39,223 nt of DNA from Myxococcales bacterium (GCA_012514535.1 JAAZAA010000038.1:1-39223), one strand, 5' to 3'. Counted from the stretch's first letter, positions 27,221-36,541 are shown. A program made the numbers and translations. The notes: generated by a model from the letters alone, not told the origin.

Positions 27221-28909
27221 ATGCGACCGGACGTGCTCCACGCGGAGCCCACGCCTCGTGGCGACATCCGACCTCTGCAGCGGGCGCTGGTCTTCGCGTT
27301 CGCGCGGGCAGGGGGCGACGACGCGCTCGCCTGCGCGGCGTCGCTCACGGAGCTGGCGGAGAGCCGCTGGCGCCCCGAGTGCTTCGCCGACGATCTCTTC
27401 CTGGACGAGCTGGTCGAGGGGTGCTTCGACGTGAGCATCGACGGGCAGCGGGTCCCCATCGATCGTCGGCGGCTGCTCCAGGTGCTCGCCCATCCGCCCG
27501 CCGATCCGCGTCACGTCGAGTTCCGTCAGGAGATCCTCCGCGAGCTCGTCGACAGCCCCTTGCATCGCGCCAGCCTGGAGCGTTGCTACCTCGCCTTGGT
27601 CGCCCTGCGCGCCGCCCTGGGCGGCTCCGACGCGCTCCGCAGCCGTTCCGCGAGCACCCAGCGGCGCATCGAGATCCTGCAGGCGATCCGCGCGGCCATC
27701 GACGTCCTCGCCGGCGCTTTCGAGAGCGCCCGCTCCGGGCTGAAGCGTCTGGGCGCCTATGGTCGGCACGTGACGGCCTCGTCGAGCTACGAGCGCCTCG
27801 CCCAGCTCCTCGACTTCGAAAACCAGCGGGCGATCCTGGAGACGCGTCTGCAGGTGGGGTATGATGGAAGATTACGCCGCTTCGAGATCATCCGCGTCTC
27901 CGAGGCCGCGCACCCTGCCTTCGCGGCGTCGCCCCTCGGGCGGTTCTGGCGTCGCCTCACGTCGCTATTGCGGGGGCACCGCTTCAGCGACGACGACGTG
28001 CTGAGTCGCCTGCTGGACGAAGTGTTCACGGACCTCGAGGACGTCCTGTTGGTGCTCCTGCCCCTCATGAACGACCTCGAGTTCTACTTGGCCGCGCTCT
28101 GTTTTCGGGACCGCTGCCAGCGGAGCGGCCTCGAGGTGTGCCTGCCCGAGATCGACTTCGAGCCCGCGGGGCGCGCGGAGCGACACGTCGAGGGGCTGTT
28201 CAACCCGTGGCTCCTGGCTCAGCGCGCGGGGCCGCCCGTCCCCTGCGATCTGCATCAGGTGCCCGCCCACGCGACGGTGATCCTCACGGGGCCGAACTCC
28301 GGCGGCAAGACGCGGCTGCTGCAGGCCCTCGCCGTGACCCAGGTGCTCGGTCAGGGGGGCGTGTTCGTGCCGGCCCGCGCGGCGCGGCTCGCGTGGTCCG
28401 AGGGGATGTTCCTGTCGCTGCTCGAGCGGGTGAGCCCGGAGCAGTCGGAGGGGCGCCTCGGCACCGAGCTGCTGAGGATCCGCAGCGTGTTCGAGTCGTC
28501 TCCGGTGGGCGCGGTGATCATCCTGGACGAGCTGTGCTCGGGGACGAACCCGTCGGAAGGGGAGGAGATCTTCCAGCTGGTGCTCTCCCTGTTCGACGAG
28601 CTCGAGCCGCAGGTGTTGATCAGCACCCACTTCCTGGATTTCGCGGGTCGCCTCGAGCAGCGGCAGCGCAACGGTCAGGGCGCAGGGCGCCCCCTCGCGT
28701 TCCTGCAGGTGGAGCTCGATGAGCGGGAGCTGCCGACGTATCAGTTCGTGCCCGGGGTCGCGAAGACGTCCTTGGCGCGCAAGACGGCGGCGCGTCTGGG
28801 AGTGACCCGTGAGGAGCTGCTGTCTCTGGTCGAGCGTCGACGGGGCGGGGGAGCGCCGCCTACGACTCGTCCGGCTCCTCTCCCACTTTCCGGCGATCCG
28901 TCTGGGTGA
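27221..28909 (+). CDS. MutS-like ATPase lacking the mismatch-recognition domains
   Basis: A 562-residue protein with a C-terminal MutS-type ABC ATPase: Walker A GPNSGGKT (Lys363), a Walker B region VIILDELCSGTNPSEGEE (Asp436, Glu437), and an H-loop ISTHFLDFAG. The N-terminal 340 residues are helical and correspond to the MutS lever/clamp part (RVPIDRRRLLQVLAHP). The mismatch-reading domain I and connector domain II are missing, and no Smr nuclease is present, so it is neither MutS1 nor MutS2. Similar stand-alone MutS-related ATPases exist but their function is poorly known. ATG 27221 has no Shine-Dalgarno; TAGATT ends 8 nt upstream, so it may be leaderless. Its last 50 bp overlap the 3' end of convergent dinB. 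Confidence 0.88.
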   Translation: MRPDVLHAEPTPRGDIRPLQRALVFAFARAGGDDALACAASLTELAESRWRPECFADDLFLDELVEGCFDVSIDGQRVPIDRRRLLQVLAHPPADPRHVEFRQEILRELVDSPLHRASLERCYLALVALRAALGGSDALRSRSASTQRRIEILQAIRAAIDVLAGAFESARSGLKRLGAYGRHVTASSSYERLAQLLDFENQRAILETRLQVGYDGRLRRFEIIRVSEAAHPAFAASPLGRFWRRLTSLLRGHRFSDDDVLSRLLDEVFTDLEDVLLVLLPLMNDLEFYLAALCFRDRCQRSGLEVCLPEIDFEPAGRAERHVEGLFNPWLLAQRAGPPVPCDLHQVPAHATVILTGPNSGGKTRLLQALAVTQVLGQGGVFVPARAARLAWSEGMFLSLLERVSPEQSEGRLGTELLRIRSVFESSPVGAVIILDELCSGTNPSEGEEIFQLVLSLFDELEPQVLISTHFLDFAGRLEQRQRNGQGAGRPLAFLQVELDERELPTYQFVPGVAKTSLARKTAARLGVTREELLSLVERRRGGGAPPTTRPAPLPLSGDPSG

Positions 28910-30209
28910 TCTTGGCGGGCGCCTGCACGGCCCGACGCACGGCGCCCCTCCCAAATTTGTCCTCGATCGCGTCCAACGCGCGCCCGAGGGCGTCGCCGCT
29001 CCGTCGCCCGGGAGCGCTCGGTGCGGGCGCCGGCGCGCCGACGGGGGCGCCTCCGCCGAAGAGCTCGAGCTGCCCGGAGGGGCTCCTGGGAGCGCCGGGG
29101 GGTGCTCCCGCGCGGGGCCCAGCGCCGTCGGAGGGGGCGGGCTGGAGGTTCGAGAGGGAGACGCCGAGGAGGCGGACGGGCTCTCGGATCCCGGCGCGGG
29201 CCCAGAGCTCGAGGGCCACTTCACGCAGCAACGCGCCGTCCGCGGTGACGTCGCGGAGGGTCTTGTTGCGGCTGAGCAGCGGGTAGTCGGGTTCGCTTAG
29301 CCCGCTCGACCGCGACGGGTGGCTCCCGCGAGCCCGAGCGAGCTTGATCTTGAGGGTCACGGTGCGACCGACGAAGCCGGCGCGCCGGGCTCGCCGCGCG
29401 ACGGCCTCCGCGTGGGCGGTGAGCGCGGCCGAGATCCGCTCCGCGTCCACCACGTCCGTCTCGAAGGTGGCCTCCTCGCCGATGGACTTCGGCATGCGCT
29501 CACCGATGACCGGGCGCTCGTCCACGCCCCGCGCCCGCCGCATCAGCTCCTCGGCGCGAGAGCCCACGGCCCGATGGAGGGCGGCGAGAGAGGCGCCAGC
29601 GACGTCGCCGAAGGTGTGGAACCCGGCGGCGAGCAGGGCCTCCTCCGTGCGAGGGCCGACGCCCCACAGCTTGCGGATGGGGAGGGGAGCGAGGAGCGGC
29701 TCCACCTCCTCTGGCGTCACGAGCAGCAGCCCGTCGGGTTTGGAGAGACCGCAGGCGATCTTCGCCACCAGTTTGTTCGGGGCGATGCCGACGGACACGG
29801 CGAGCCCGGTTCGGGCGCGGACCTCCTCTTTGATTCGGCGCCCGATGGTCAGCGGGGGCCCGAACAGCGCCACGGAGCCGGAGATGTCGAGGAAGGCCTC
29901 GTCCAGGGCGAGGGGCTCGATGACGTCGGTGAACTCCGCGAACACCCGATGCACGTCCCTGGACACCCGTGAGTACTTCTCCATGTCCCCCGCGAGGAAG
30001 ACTCCGTGCGGGCACAGCTGACGCGCACGGAAGCCCGGCATCGCCGAGTGCACCCCGAAGCGCCGCGCCTCGTAGGAGGCCGCCGACACGACCCCGCGAG
30101 GCGACGTCGCGCCCACGATGACCGGCTTGCCGCGGAGCCGCGGATCGTCCCGCTGCTCCACTGACGCGTAGAAGGCGTCCATGTCCGCGTGCAGGATCCA
30201 GCGCTCCAC
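28860..30209 (-). CDS. dinB: DNA polymerase IV (Y-family translesion polymerase)
   Basis: Error-prone lesion-bypass polymerase. GTG 30209 follows a strong GGGAGGAG ribosome-binding site. Of 449 residues, catalytic Asp9 and the Asp103-Glu104 pair (LALDEAFLDI) are present. The steric-gate Phe13 (DAFY) and thumb signature GIAPNKLVAKIA are also present. A beta-clamp-binding motif QLELF lies at 380-384, followed by a 65-residue tail with a helix like those in other bacterial DinB (DAIEDKFGRGAVRRA). All polymerase residues are intact. The dipeptidase-like gene ends 21 bp upstream on the same strand. I see no LexA-type box next to it, although operon transcription would put one further up. Confidence 0.96.
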   Translation of the reverse strand: MERWILHADMDAFYASVEQRDDPRLRGKPVIVGATSPRGVVSAASYEARRFGVHSAMPGFRARQLCPHGVFLAGDMEKYSRVSRDVHRVFAEFTDVIEPLALDEAFLDISGSVALFGPPLTIGRRIKEEVRARTGLAVSVGIAPNKLVAKIACGLSKPDGLLLVTPEEVEPLLAPLPIRKLWGVGPRTEEALLAAGFHTFGDVAGASLAALHRAVGSRAEELMRRARGVDERPVIGERMPKSIGEEATFETDVVDAERISAALTAHAEAVARRARRAGFVGRTVTLKIKLARARGSHPSRSSGLSEPDYPLLSRNKTLRDVTADGALLREVALELWARAGIREPVRLLGVSLSNLQPAPSDGAGPRAGAPPGAPRSPSGQLELFGGGAPVGAPAPAPSAPGRRSGDALGRALDAIEDKFGRGAVRRAVQAPAKITQTDRRKVGEEPDES

Positions 30210-30230
30210 CGTGCTCCTCCCGGCCGCGGC

Positions 30231-31319
30231 TCAGCCGCGTAGGTGACGGACCACCCGCAGGAAGTTCGCGCCGAGCACCTTGCGCACGTCGTCGGCGGAC
30301 CAGCCCCGGCGCAGCATCAGGTCCACCAGGCGCGGCAGTTCGAGGCAGCTCCGCATGTCCCGAGGCGTGTCGATCGCGCCGTCCCAGTCGCTGCCCAGGG
30401 ACGCGTGATCGGCGCCGACCACCCGACGTACGTGCTCCAGGTGCTCGACGATGCGCTCCGCGCGACCGCGCAGCAGCCCGTCGCCGAGGAAGGGCGCGTG
30501 ATACATGATGCCGATGGTGCCGCCCGTATCCGCCACCGCGCGCAGCTGGTCGTCGTCCACGTTGCGCCAGTGGGGGTGCACTCCGCTCACGCCCGTGTGG
30601 GTCACCAGCAGGGGCTGAGAGTGATCGTGGACGCGCACCGCGTCCCAGAATCCCGGCGGATCGATGTGGGCGAGGTCGACGCCGATGCGGCGCGCGTTGA
30701 GCAGCCGCACGAACTCTTGCCCCCAGGGGGTGAGACCCCGCTCGCCGCGCCCGCCGAGCGGTGAGCTGGTGCGACCCAGGCGTGAGTTGGTCAGGTGGAG
30801 CAGGGTGATCCGCAGGATCCAGTCGCCGCAGCGCTCGAGCTCCTCGGGGCCGCCGTCGAAGGCGTTGCCGCCCTGGATCCCGAGAAAGGCCGCGTGTTTC
30901 CCCGCCTGGCGCGCGCGCAGGTACTCCTGGTAGTTCCGCACCACGGCGAAGTGATCGCTCACGTCGTCGAACAGCTCCCGCAGGTCCCGCAGGTTGGCGC
31001 TGAAGACCTCGCCGCGCTCGGCCCGCGGCCGCGCGGGGTTGGTGGAGATGATCCAGGTGCCCGCGGCGATCCCCGCCTCGAGGATGCGCGGAAAATCCGC
31101 GTGCCCGAAGAGCAGCCCCCGAAGCGGGCCGAGGCCGTGGCGCCGCCGGAGATCGTAGCCGACGCTGCGATGGAAGCTGAAGGACTCGATGTGGAGGTCG
31201 ATGACCTCACTGTCGAGGTACAGCTCCGCCGCTTCCCGGGACACGCCCAGGCGCGTCACCAGCCGGTCGATGGTGGGTCTCTCCCAGGGGCCGAGCGCCG
31301 TCACCCCTTCATCATGCAC
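30231..31319 (-). CDS. M19 (renal dipeptidase) family protein with altered metal ligands
   Basis: A 362-residue protein of the membrane-dipeptidase family, which hydrolyses dipeptides with a two-zinc centre. Recognisable elements are ITLLHLTNS (His175), VDLAH (His218), LVTHTGVSG (His241) and LGSDWDG (Asp311). Two ligands differ from the human enzyme. The H-x-D pair is His43-Ile-Glu45 (DLHIES), and the bridging Glu is Gln149 (FLGIQGGNAF). It has no signal peptide, so it would be cytosolic. Either this is a subfamily with a different metal site or it is not a dipeptidase. GTG 31319 is the likely start; the dinB start lies 21 bp after its stop, so they are probably co-transcribed. Confidence 0.88.
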   Translation of the reverse strand: MHDEGVTALGPWERPTIDRLVTRLGVSREAAELYLDSEVIDLHIESFSFHRSVGYDLRRRHGLGPLRGLLFGHADFPRILEAGIAAGTWIISTNPARPRAERGEVFSANLRDLRELFDDVSDHFAVVRNYQEYLRARQAGKHAAFLGIQGGNAFDGGPEELERCGDWILRITLLHLTNSRLGRTSSPLGGRGERGLTPWGQEFVRLLNARRIGVDLAHIDPPGFWDAVRVHDHSQPLLVTHTGVSGVHPHWRNVDDDQLRAVADTGGTIGIMYHAPFLGDGLLRGRAERIVEHLEHVRRVVGADHASLGSDWDGAIDTPRDMRSCLELPRLVDLMLRRGWSADDVRKVLGANFLRVVRHLRG

Positions 31320-31499
31320 GAACGCCGCGGTCGATGCTCGTGCAGGGCTCTGCGCTGTGGTCGTGGCCGCGAACGCGCCGGGGAGGGGGCGCCTCGGTGC
31401 GCCGTGGTCGTGGGCGGCGAAGGCAGCGATCGGGGCGTCGCTGCGCGATCGTGCCGGGGGCCGGGCGCGGTCGGAGTGACCGGGATGGCGCGGCCAAGG

Positions 31500-31514
31500 G
31501 GGGCTCAGAGCCCC
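31500..31514 (-). terminator. Hairpin over the ribbon-helix-helix stop codon
   Basis: GGGGCT and AGCCCC form a 6-bp stem with a 3-nt loop that spans the TGA stop. No T-tract follows. It may cap the transcript ahead of the 185-bp gap before the dipeptidase-like gene. Confidence 0.3.
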
Positions 31515-31825
31515 TGCGGCACGTCGTCGAGGTTCACCTCACCGAGGGCGTAGCGGATCAGCGCGCTGCGGTTCGCCTTGGTCATGCCGCGCGCCTTGAG
31601 GGAGTCGACCATGGCGTCCAGGCGCTTCAGGTCCTTCGTGTACATGGAGATGCAGATCACCTTGTAGTGCGTCGGCTTCTCCGCCTTGGCGCCCTCCGGG
31701 CGAGCAGCGCTCCGCGCCGCCGCGTCGTCGTCGTTCGACTTGCTCGCAGAGTAGTAGCTGGTCGACAGCGCCCCGTCCGTCTCGAGAACCTGGGCCGCCT
31801 GCGGAAAATCCGAATGTTCGCTCAT
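31505..31825 (-). CDS. Ribbon-helix-helix DNA-binding protein (CopG/Arc-like)
   Basis: A 106-residue protein with ATG 31825 five nt after a strong AGGAGG; the frame extends upstream only as shadow sequence. The N-terminal 50 residues are acidic, Ser/Ala-rich and probably disordered. Residues about 54-96 form a ribbon-helix-helix: the strand [13 protein letters not shown] followed by helices [13 protein letters not shown] and [14 protein letters not shown], typical of dimeric CopG-type repressors. No toxin gene sits next to it, so an antitoxin role is not supported. It lies 140 bp downstream of purH on the same strand, and purH transcription may read into it. Probably a small transcription factor; target unknown. 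Confidence 0.85.
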   Translation of the reverse strand: MSEHSDFPQAAQVLETDGALSTSYYSASKSNDDDAAARSAARPEGAKAEKPTHYKVICISMYTKDLKRLDAMVDSLKARGMTKANRSALIRYALGEVNLDDVPQGL

Positions 31826-31965
31826 GGTGCCTCCTGGAGCGGCTGCCCGCCGGGCCCGCCGTCCCACTCGCATTCGGATGTCACGAGCGCCCCGGAGGGG
31901 CCAAGTTTGCGGCGAGCGCGGCGCGTGCCGTGCTCGGCTACGCGCCCAGGAGGCCTCCGCTCGCC

Positions 31966-33528
31966 TCAGTGGCGGAAATGGCGAACGCCCGTCATGACCA
32001 TGGCCACGCCGAGCCGATTGGCGGCGGCCACGACCTCGTCGTCCTTCTTGCTGCCCCCCGGCTGCGCGATCGCGCTGACGCCGGCGGCGGCGGCCGCCTC
32101 GACCCCATCGGGGAACGGGAAGAACGCGTCGGAGGCGAGGACGGCGCCGCGCGCCAAGTCGCCCGCCTGGGCGCAAGCGATGCGTACGGAGCTTACCCGC
32201 GACGTCTGGCCGCCGCCGATGCCGACCGTCGCGTAGACGCCGGGGGCGACGACGCGAGCCAGGAGGATGGCGTTGCTCCGCACGTGCTTGCAGAGGGCCC
32301 ACGCGAACTCGAGGGCCTCGCGCTCCGCGTCCGTCGGTGACTTCTCGGTGACGACCTTGCCGCCGAGGACCTCCCCCGACGCCGTCGGATCGCGATCCTG
32401 GAACACGTAGCCGCCGCCGATGGCCTTGCCGTAGAGCGCGCGATGGTCCGCGGGGAGCCAGGCGCCGGTGGCCAGGATGCGCAGGTTCTTCTTCGTGCGC
32501 AGCACCTCGAGGGCCACCGCGTCGTAGTCGGGGGCGATCACGCACTCGAGGAAGGTCTCGACGAGGGCTCGCGCGGTAGGCTCGTCGACGGTGCGGTTCA
32601 GGGCGACGATGCCACCGAAGGCGCTCAGCGGATCCGCATCGTGAGCGGCTCGGTAGGCGCGCTCGAGGTCCGGCGCGGTGGCGGCGCCGCAGGGGCTCGC
32701 GTGCTTGATCACGACGGCGCCCGGGCCCTGGAGTTCACGCACCGCCTCCAAAGCGGCGGCGGCGTCCACGAGGTTGTTGAAGCTGAGCTCCTTGGCGCCC
32801 GTACCGAGGCTCTCGGCGCGAGCCAGAGTGCCGGGCTCCGCGTCCCGCTCCACGTAGAAGGCCGCCCGTTGGTGCGGGTTCTCTCCGTACCGGAGGCCGT
32901 AGCCCTTCACGAGGGGCACCGTGAGCGCCCGCGGGAAGCCGTCGCTTTCGCCGATCGTCGTGAGCCAGCCGCTGATCGCCGCGTCGTAGGCGGCCGTGTG
33001 TGAGAACGCCTTGCCAGCCAGACGTTGACGGGTCTCGAAGGAGACCTCGCCCGCCCGCTGGATCTCGTCGAGGACCAGCTCGTAGTCCGTCGGATCACAG
33101 ACCACCGTGACCCGGGCGTGGTTCTTCGCGGCGGAGCGCACCATGCTCGGGCCGCCGATGTCGATGTTTTCGACGAGCTCTTCCTGGGTGGCAGCGGGCT
33201 TCTTCAGGGTCTGCTCGAAGGGATAGAGGTTCACCACCACCAGGTCGATGAAGCCCGCGCCGATGCGCTCGAGGTCCTTCTCGTCTGTCCCCTCCCGGGC
33301 CAGGATGCCGCCATGGACGCGGGGGTGCAGGGTCTTGACCCGGCCATCCATCACCTCGGGGGACTCCGTGTAGGCGTCCACCGCGCGCACGGGGAGCCCC
33401 GCCTCGCTGAGGACTTTGTGGGTGCCGCCCGTGGAGAGCAGCTCGACCCCGCGCTCATGGAGGGCGCGGGCGAAGGGCACGAGTCCAGTCTTGTCGGAAA
33501 CGGAGAGGAGGGCGCGGCGGATGGGCAT
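31966..33528 (-). CDS. purH: Bifunctional AICAR transformylase / IMP cyclohydrolase
   Basis: Catalyses the last two steps of de novo IMP synthesis. At 520 residues it is of usual length. The N-terminal cyclohydrolase (MGS-like) domain begins [18 protein letters not shown] and has [13 protein letters not shown]. The C-terminal transformylase has [13 protein letters not shown], the catalytic Lys275-His276 pair in IKHASPCGA, and the [12 protein letters not shown] / [11 protein letters not shown] segments. ATG 33528 follows GGAGG. It is a stand-alone gene; no other pur gene is nearby, and a ribbon-helix-helix gene follows. Identification is secure. Confidence 0.98.
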   Translation of the reverse strand: MPIRRALLSVSDKTGLVPFARALHERGVELLSTGGTHKVLSEAGLPVRAVDAYTESPEVMDGRVKTLHPRVHGGILAREGTDEKDLERIGAGFIDLVVVNLYPFEQTLKKPAATQEELVENIDIGGPSMVRSAAKNHARVTVVCDPTDYELVLDEIQRAGEVSFETRQRLAGKAFSHTAAYDAAISGWLTTIGESDGFPRALTVPLVKGYGLRYGENPHQRAAFYVERDAEPGTLARAESLGTGAKELSFNNLVDAAAALEAVRELQGPGAVVIKHASPCGAATAPDLERAYRAAHDADPLSAFGGIVALNRTVDEPTARALVETFLECVIAPDYDAVALEVLRTKKNLRILATGAWLPADHRALYGKAIGGGYVFQDRDPTASGEVLGGKVVTEKSPTDAEREALEFAWALCKHVRSNAILLARVVAPGVYATVGIGGGQTSRVSSVRIACAQAGDLARGAVLASDAFFPFPDGVEAAAAAGVSAIAQPGGSKKDDEVVAAANRLGVAMVMTGVRHFRH

Positions 33529-33589
33529 GGGGCCTCCGGGTATCGCTCGCGGGCGCCCTCGTCAACCGGTCCGGGAAACGGGGCCCGGC

Positions 33590-34213
33590 TCAGAAAAATC
33601 CGACCAACCCGAAGGCGAGGCCGAGCAGTCGGTCTCGATAGCTCTCGTCTCCCGGATCCCAGCCGCCGGCGAAGCCGAGATCGAGCACGGGGCCCACGAG
33701 GAAAGCGAAGCCGTCGTTGGGGGCGAAGGTGAACATCGCCTCCGCGGTGAACATGAGCTGTGACGCGTCGCGGCCCGCAAACCCGCCGTCCACGTTGTAA
33801 TAGGTGAAGCCGCCCCGCCCCCAGAAGCCGACGTGGCGAGAGATCCCCGCGAAGTAGCCCACGCGGGGCGCGAACAGGAACGCCGAGCCGTCGAGGTCGT
33901 TGCCGTAGGAGGCGAAGCCGATGCTCCCGCCGAGGCTCAGGTGATCGATGATGAACCCGTCGACCGCGATCCGAGTCATCTGGCTCGGGTGCGGCAAGGC
34001 GCCGCCGATGCCGATCTCGACCCCCGAGGTGTCGATCACCTGATCCGGGAGGAGGCCGGGCTGTTCGAAGCGCAGGCGCCCGCTGTAGAGCCCCATCGCG
34101 CGCTCGATGGCGAAGCTGAAGTCGCCCTTGTCCCCGAAGGAGGTCTGCGCGGAGGCTTCACTCGTCCACGCCACGACCAAACCCACCACGCCCAACGCCC
34201 ACGCTCGCTGCAT
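33590..34213 (-). CDS. Outer-membrane beta-barrel-like protein
   Basis: A 207-residue exported protein with ATG 34213 (an in-frame GTG precedes it) 7 nt after AGGAGG. The signal peptide ends near EASA/QT, about residue 23. The mature part alternates polar and nonpolar residues with many Gly and aromatic residues (LSLGGSIGFASYG, RVGYFAGISRHVGFWGRGG, FTAEAMFTFAP) and ends in Phe, as outer-membrane barrels do. Eight strands would fit the length. No ligand or transport role can be read from the sequence. The purH start lies 61 bp downstream. Confidence 0.8.
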   Translation of the reverse strand: MQRAWALGVVGLVVAWTSEASAQTSFGDKGDFSFAIERAMGLYSGRLRFEQPGLLPDQVIDTSGVEIGIGGALPHPSQMTRIAVDGFIIDHLSLGGSIGFASYGNDLDGSAFLFAPRVGYFAGISRHVGFWGRGGFTYYNVDGGFAGRDASQLMFTAEAMFTFAPNDGFAFLVGPVLDLGFAGGWDPGDESYRDRLLGLAFGLVGFF

Positions 34214-34285
34214 CACGTCGTCGCCTCCTGTGCTCTCGGCACTATAGACGGCTCACACCCCCTTCTCCCAGCCCCGACGGGGCGC

Positions 34286-35359
34286 TCAGGACGCCGTTCG
34301 TCGATCCCAGAAGTGCGCGAGGTCGGAGGCGAGCGGCGCGCTGATGTGGAGGGGAGCGCCCGTGAAGCAGTGGCGCAGACGGTATTCGTGGGCGTGGAGC
34401 GCGTGCCGAGGCAGCTCCAAGAGGCTCAAATCCTCGTCCGTGAGCGCGTTGTCCGCGGCCCGCGCGAGCAGTCGTTCATCGGGGCCGTAGAGCTTGTCGC
34501 CCACGATGGGTGTGTTCATGTGTGCGAGGTGGACACGGATCTGGTGCTGTCTTCCGGTGAACAGATCACAGCGCACCAGCGCGTACTCACCCCGCCGCTC
34601 GAGCACACGCACACCCGTGCGCGAGGGGAGCCCACGGCCCGCCGGCGCGACGCGCATCTTCACGCGCAGCGGGCTGGGATCCGCCTCGAGGGGGAGATCG
34701 ACGAGCCCCTCCGGTGGCACACCGCGGGTGATCGCCAGATAGGTCTTGTCCGCGGGTGGCGCGGCGCCGCCGCTGGTCGCCGCGCGCGCCGCCGCCAGCG
34801 AGCGCTCCTCCAGAGCGCGCTTGAAGGCGCTGTCCGCCTCGGGGGTGCGCGCCACGAGCAAGACGCCGCTCGTCTCCCGATCGAGCCGGTGCACGAGAGA
34901 GAAGAACTCCCCGGGACGGAGCGCCTCGAGCCGCTTGATCACCGTGTGGTGGTGGTGGCGCGCCGTCGGGTGCACCGTCATGAGCGGCGGCTTGTCGATG
35001 GCGAGCAGGTGCTCGTCTTCGTAGAGGATCGTGAGCTCTGCGGGCGCCTCGATCTCGTCGAAGGCGGGGCGCCACAGGGCGATGCGGTCCTCGCCGCGCA
35101 CGCGATCACTCGGACGGAGGCGCCGCCCCTCGAAGGAGAACGCGCTGTTCTCGATGATGGCCCGAGCCCGGGTGCGGCTCGTGCTGCGGAGCTGCGAGGG
35201 CAAGAACCGATCGAGCCGCATCCCTTCGCACTCGGGGGGGACCCGCAGCACCCGCAGGATGGCGTCGTCGGGGACCCCCGCCGGCCGAGCGGGGTGATCG
35301 AGCGGGGAGGCGCTCCGCTGAGATACCGGTTGCGTCCGCCGGGCCATGCCCGCCTTCAC
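34286..35359 (-). CDS. RluA-family pseudouridine synthase with S4 domain
   Basis: Converts specific uridines in rRNA or tRNA to pseudouridine. Of 357 residues, the S4 RNA-binding domain is at about 44-100 (MRLDRFLPSQL), and the catalytic domain begins near 108. The signature VHRLDRETSG contains the catalytic Asp160, and LFTGRQHQIRVHLAHMNTPI is the conserved C-terminal block. An Ala/Gly/Pro-rich insertion of about 15 residues (near 190-205, just before DKTYLAI) interrupts the usual spacing. The HHHH run at 135-138 is notable but in a variable loop. The GTG start overlaps the argB stop by 4 nt (GTGA), so the two are coupled. The RNA target cannot be told between RluA, RluC and RluD types. Confidence 0.93.
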   Translation of the reverse strand: MKAGMARRTQPVSQRSASPLDHPARPAGVPDDAILRVLRVPPECEGMRLDRFLPSQLRSTSRTRARAIIENSAFSFEGRRLRPSDRVRGEDRIALWRPAFDEIEAPAELTILYEDEHLLAIDKPPLMTVHPTARHHHHTVIKRLEALRPGEFFSLVHRLDRETSGVLLVARTPEADSAFKRALEERSLAAARAATSGGAAPPADKTYLAITRGVPPEGLVDLPLEADPSPLRVKMRVAPAGRGLPSRTGVRVLERRGEYALVRCDLFTGRQHQIRVHLAHMNTPIVGDKLYGPDERLLARAADNALTDEDLSLLELPRHALHAHEYRLRHCFTGAPLHISAPLASDLAHFWDRRTAS

Positions 35360-36249
35360 CGGTCGTAGATGCGCTGGATCTCGGTGCCGACACCCTGATC
35401 CGTGAAGATCTCGAGCAGCAGGGCGTGGCGCCTCCGGCCATCGACGATGTGGGCCTTCTCGACGCCGGAGTCGACGGCCTTCAGGGCGCAGCGCACCTTC
35501 GGGATCATCCCGCCGCCGATCACCCCCTCGCCGATGAGGCGCTCGGCCTCCCGCGCGCGCAGCGACCGGAGCAGGTTGCCCTCGTTGTCCTTCACGCCCT
35601 CGACGTCCGTCATCAGCACGAGCTTGGCGGCGCCGAGGGCCGCGGCGATGCGCCCGGCGGCGGTGTCGGCGTTCACGTTCAGGGCCTTGCCATCCGCGTC
35701 GAGGGCGATGGGCGCCACCACGGGGATGAACTGCTTGTCGATCAGCTCTCGGATCAGGTGCGGCCGCACCTCCTCGATGTCACCGACACGACCGAGGTCC
35801 ACCAGCACTTGCTCGCCCTGCTCGTTCTTGGCGGGCACACGCTCCTTGCGGCGCGCGCGCATGAACTGGTCGTCCTTGCCGCTCAGGCCCACGGCGCGCC
35901 CCCCTTGCTCGCAGATCAGGCCGACGATCTCGGAGTTCACCGCGCCGCCGAGGACCATCTCGACGACGTTCATGGTCGCGTCGTCCGTGACCCGCAGCCC
36001 CGCGCTGAAGGTGCTGGCGATGCCGACCTTCTGGAGCATCTCGTTGATCTGCGGTCCACCACCGTGCACCACGACGACCTGGATGCCCACGTAGCGCAGC
36101 AGGCACACGTCCCGGGCGAAGCTCCGCTTCAGCTCCTCGTCCACCATGGCGTGGCCGCCGTATTTCACGACGAAGGTCTTCTGGTGGAAGCGCTGGATGT
36201 AGGGCAGGGCCTCGTGGAGAACGGCGGCTTTTTCGACGAGCTGGTCCAT
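35356..36249 (-). CDS. argB: N-acetylglutamate kinase
   Basis: Phosphorylates N-acetyl-L-glutamate in arginine synthesis. ATG 36249 gives 297 residues, the usual length. The frame upstream of it is Arg/Pro-rich shadow. It has TFVVKYGGHAM (phosphate-binding Lys-x-Gly-Gly), VVVVHGGGPQINEML, VGLSGKDDQF and the C-terminal GGGMIPKV with the catalytic Lys. The N-terminal helix VEKAAVLHEALPYIQRFH is the form found in arginine-inhibited hexameric enzymes, so feedback inhibition by arginine is likely. No other arg gene is adjacent. It diverges from the GlgA-like gene across 292 bp. Confidence 0.97.
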   Translation of the reverse strand: MDQLVEKAAVLHEALPYIQRFHQKTFVVKYGGHAMVDEELKRSFARDVCLLRYVGIQVVVVHGGGPQINEMLQKVGIASTFSAGLRVTDDATMNVVEMVLGGAVNSEIVGLICEQGGRAVGLSGKDDQFMRARRKERVPAKNEQGEQVLVDLGRVGDIEEVRPHLIRELIDKQFIPVVAPIALDADGKALNVNADTAAGRIAAALGAAKLVLMTDVEGVKDNEGNLLRSLRAREAERLIGEGVIGGGMIPKVRCALKAVDSGVEKAHIVDGRRRHALLLEIFTDQGVGTEIQRIYDR

Positions 36250-36470
36250 GGGGGATCGGGGGAGGGGAGGCCCGCGGCTCGGAGGGCTCGCGGGCGGACG
36301 GAGGCTCCAGGGAGAGGCGCGGCGCCGGGGACCGACGGGGCGGACTCTGGGCCGGGCGGACCCTAGCGCGGAAGGGGGGAGAGGGGCACCTCGGGGGAGG
36401 GGCCCTGCCCCGGGCGGGCGGAGGGTACCAGGCAGAGAGGCGGATGCTCGGGATTTCTGCGTCCCAAGGG

Positions 36471-36510
36471 GCGGTATGGCGCGGTATGGCGCGGTCCGGG
36501 GCGGTACGAC
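36471..36510. repeat. Four 10-bp direct repeats phased on the helix
   Basis: gcggtatggc (36471), gcggtatggc (36481), gcggtccggg (36491) and gcggtacgac (36501) all begin gcggt, exactly 10 bp apart. They sit 31-71 bp upstream of the GlgA-like start, in the divergent gap with argB. The spacing suits cooperative protein binding on one face of DNA. Confidence 0.75.
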
Positions 36511-36541
36511 GCAGCCGGGTTGTGCTATTCGGCAGGCGCCC

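Noticed and set aside
31505-31825. Antitoxin of a toxin-antitoxin pair
   Set aside because: The ribbon-helix-helix gene has no small toxin gene beside it; its neighbours are purH and a dipeptidase-like gene.
36471-36510. Possible CRISPR-like array
   Set aside because: The repeats are 10 bp with no spacers and number only four, so this is a phased direct repeat.
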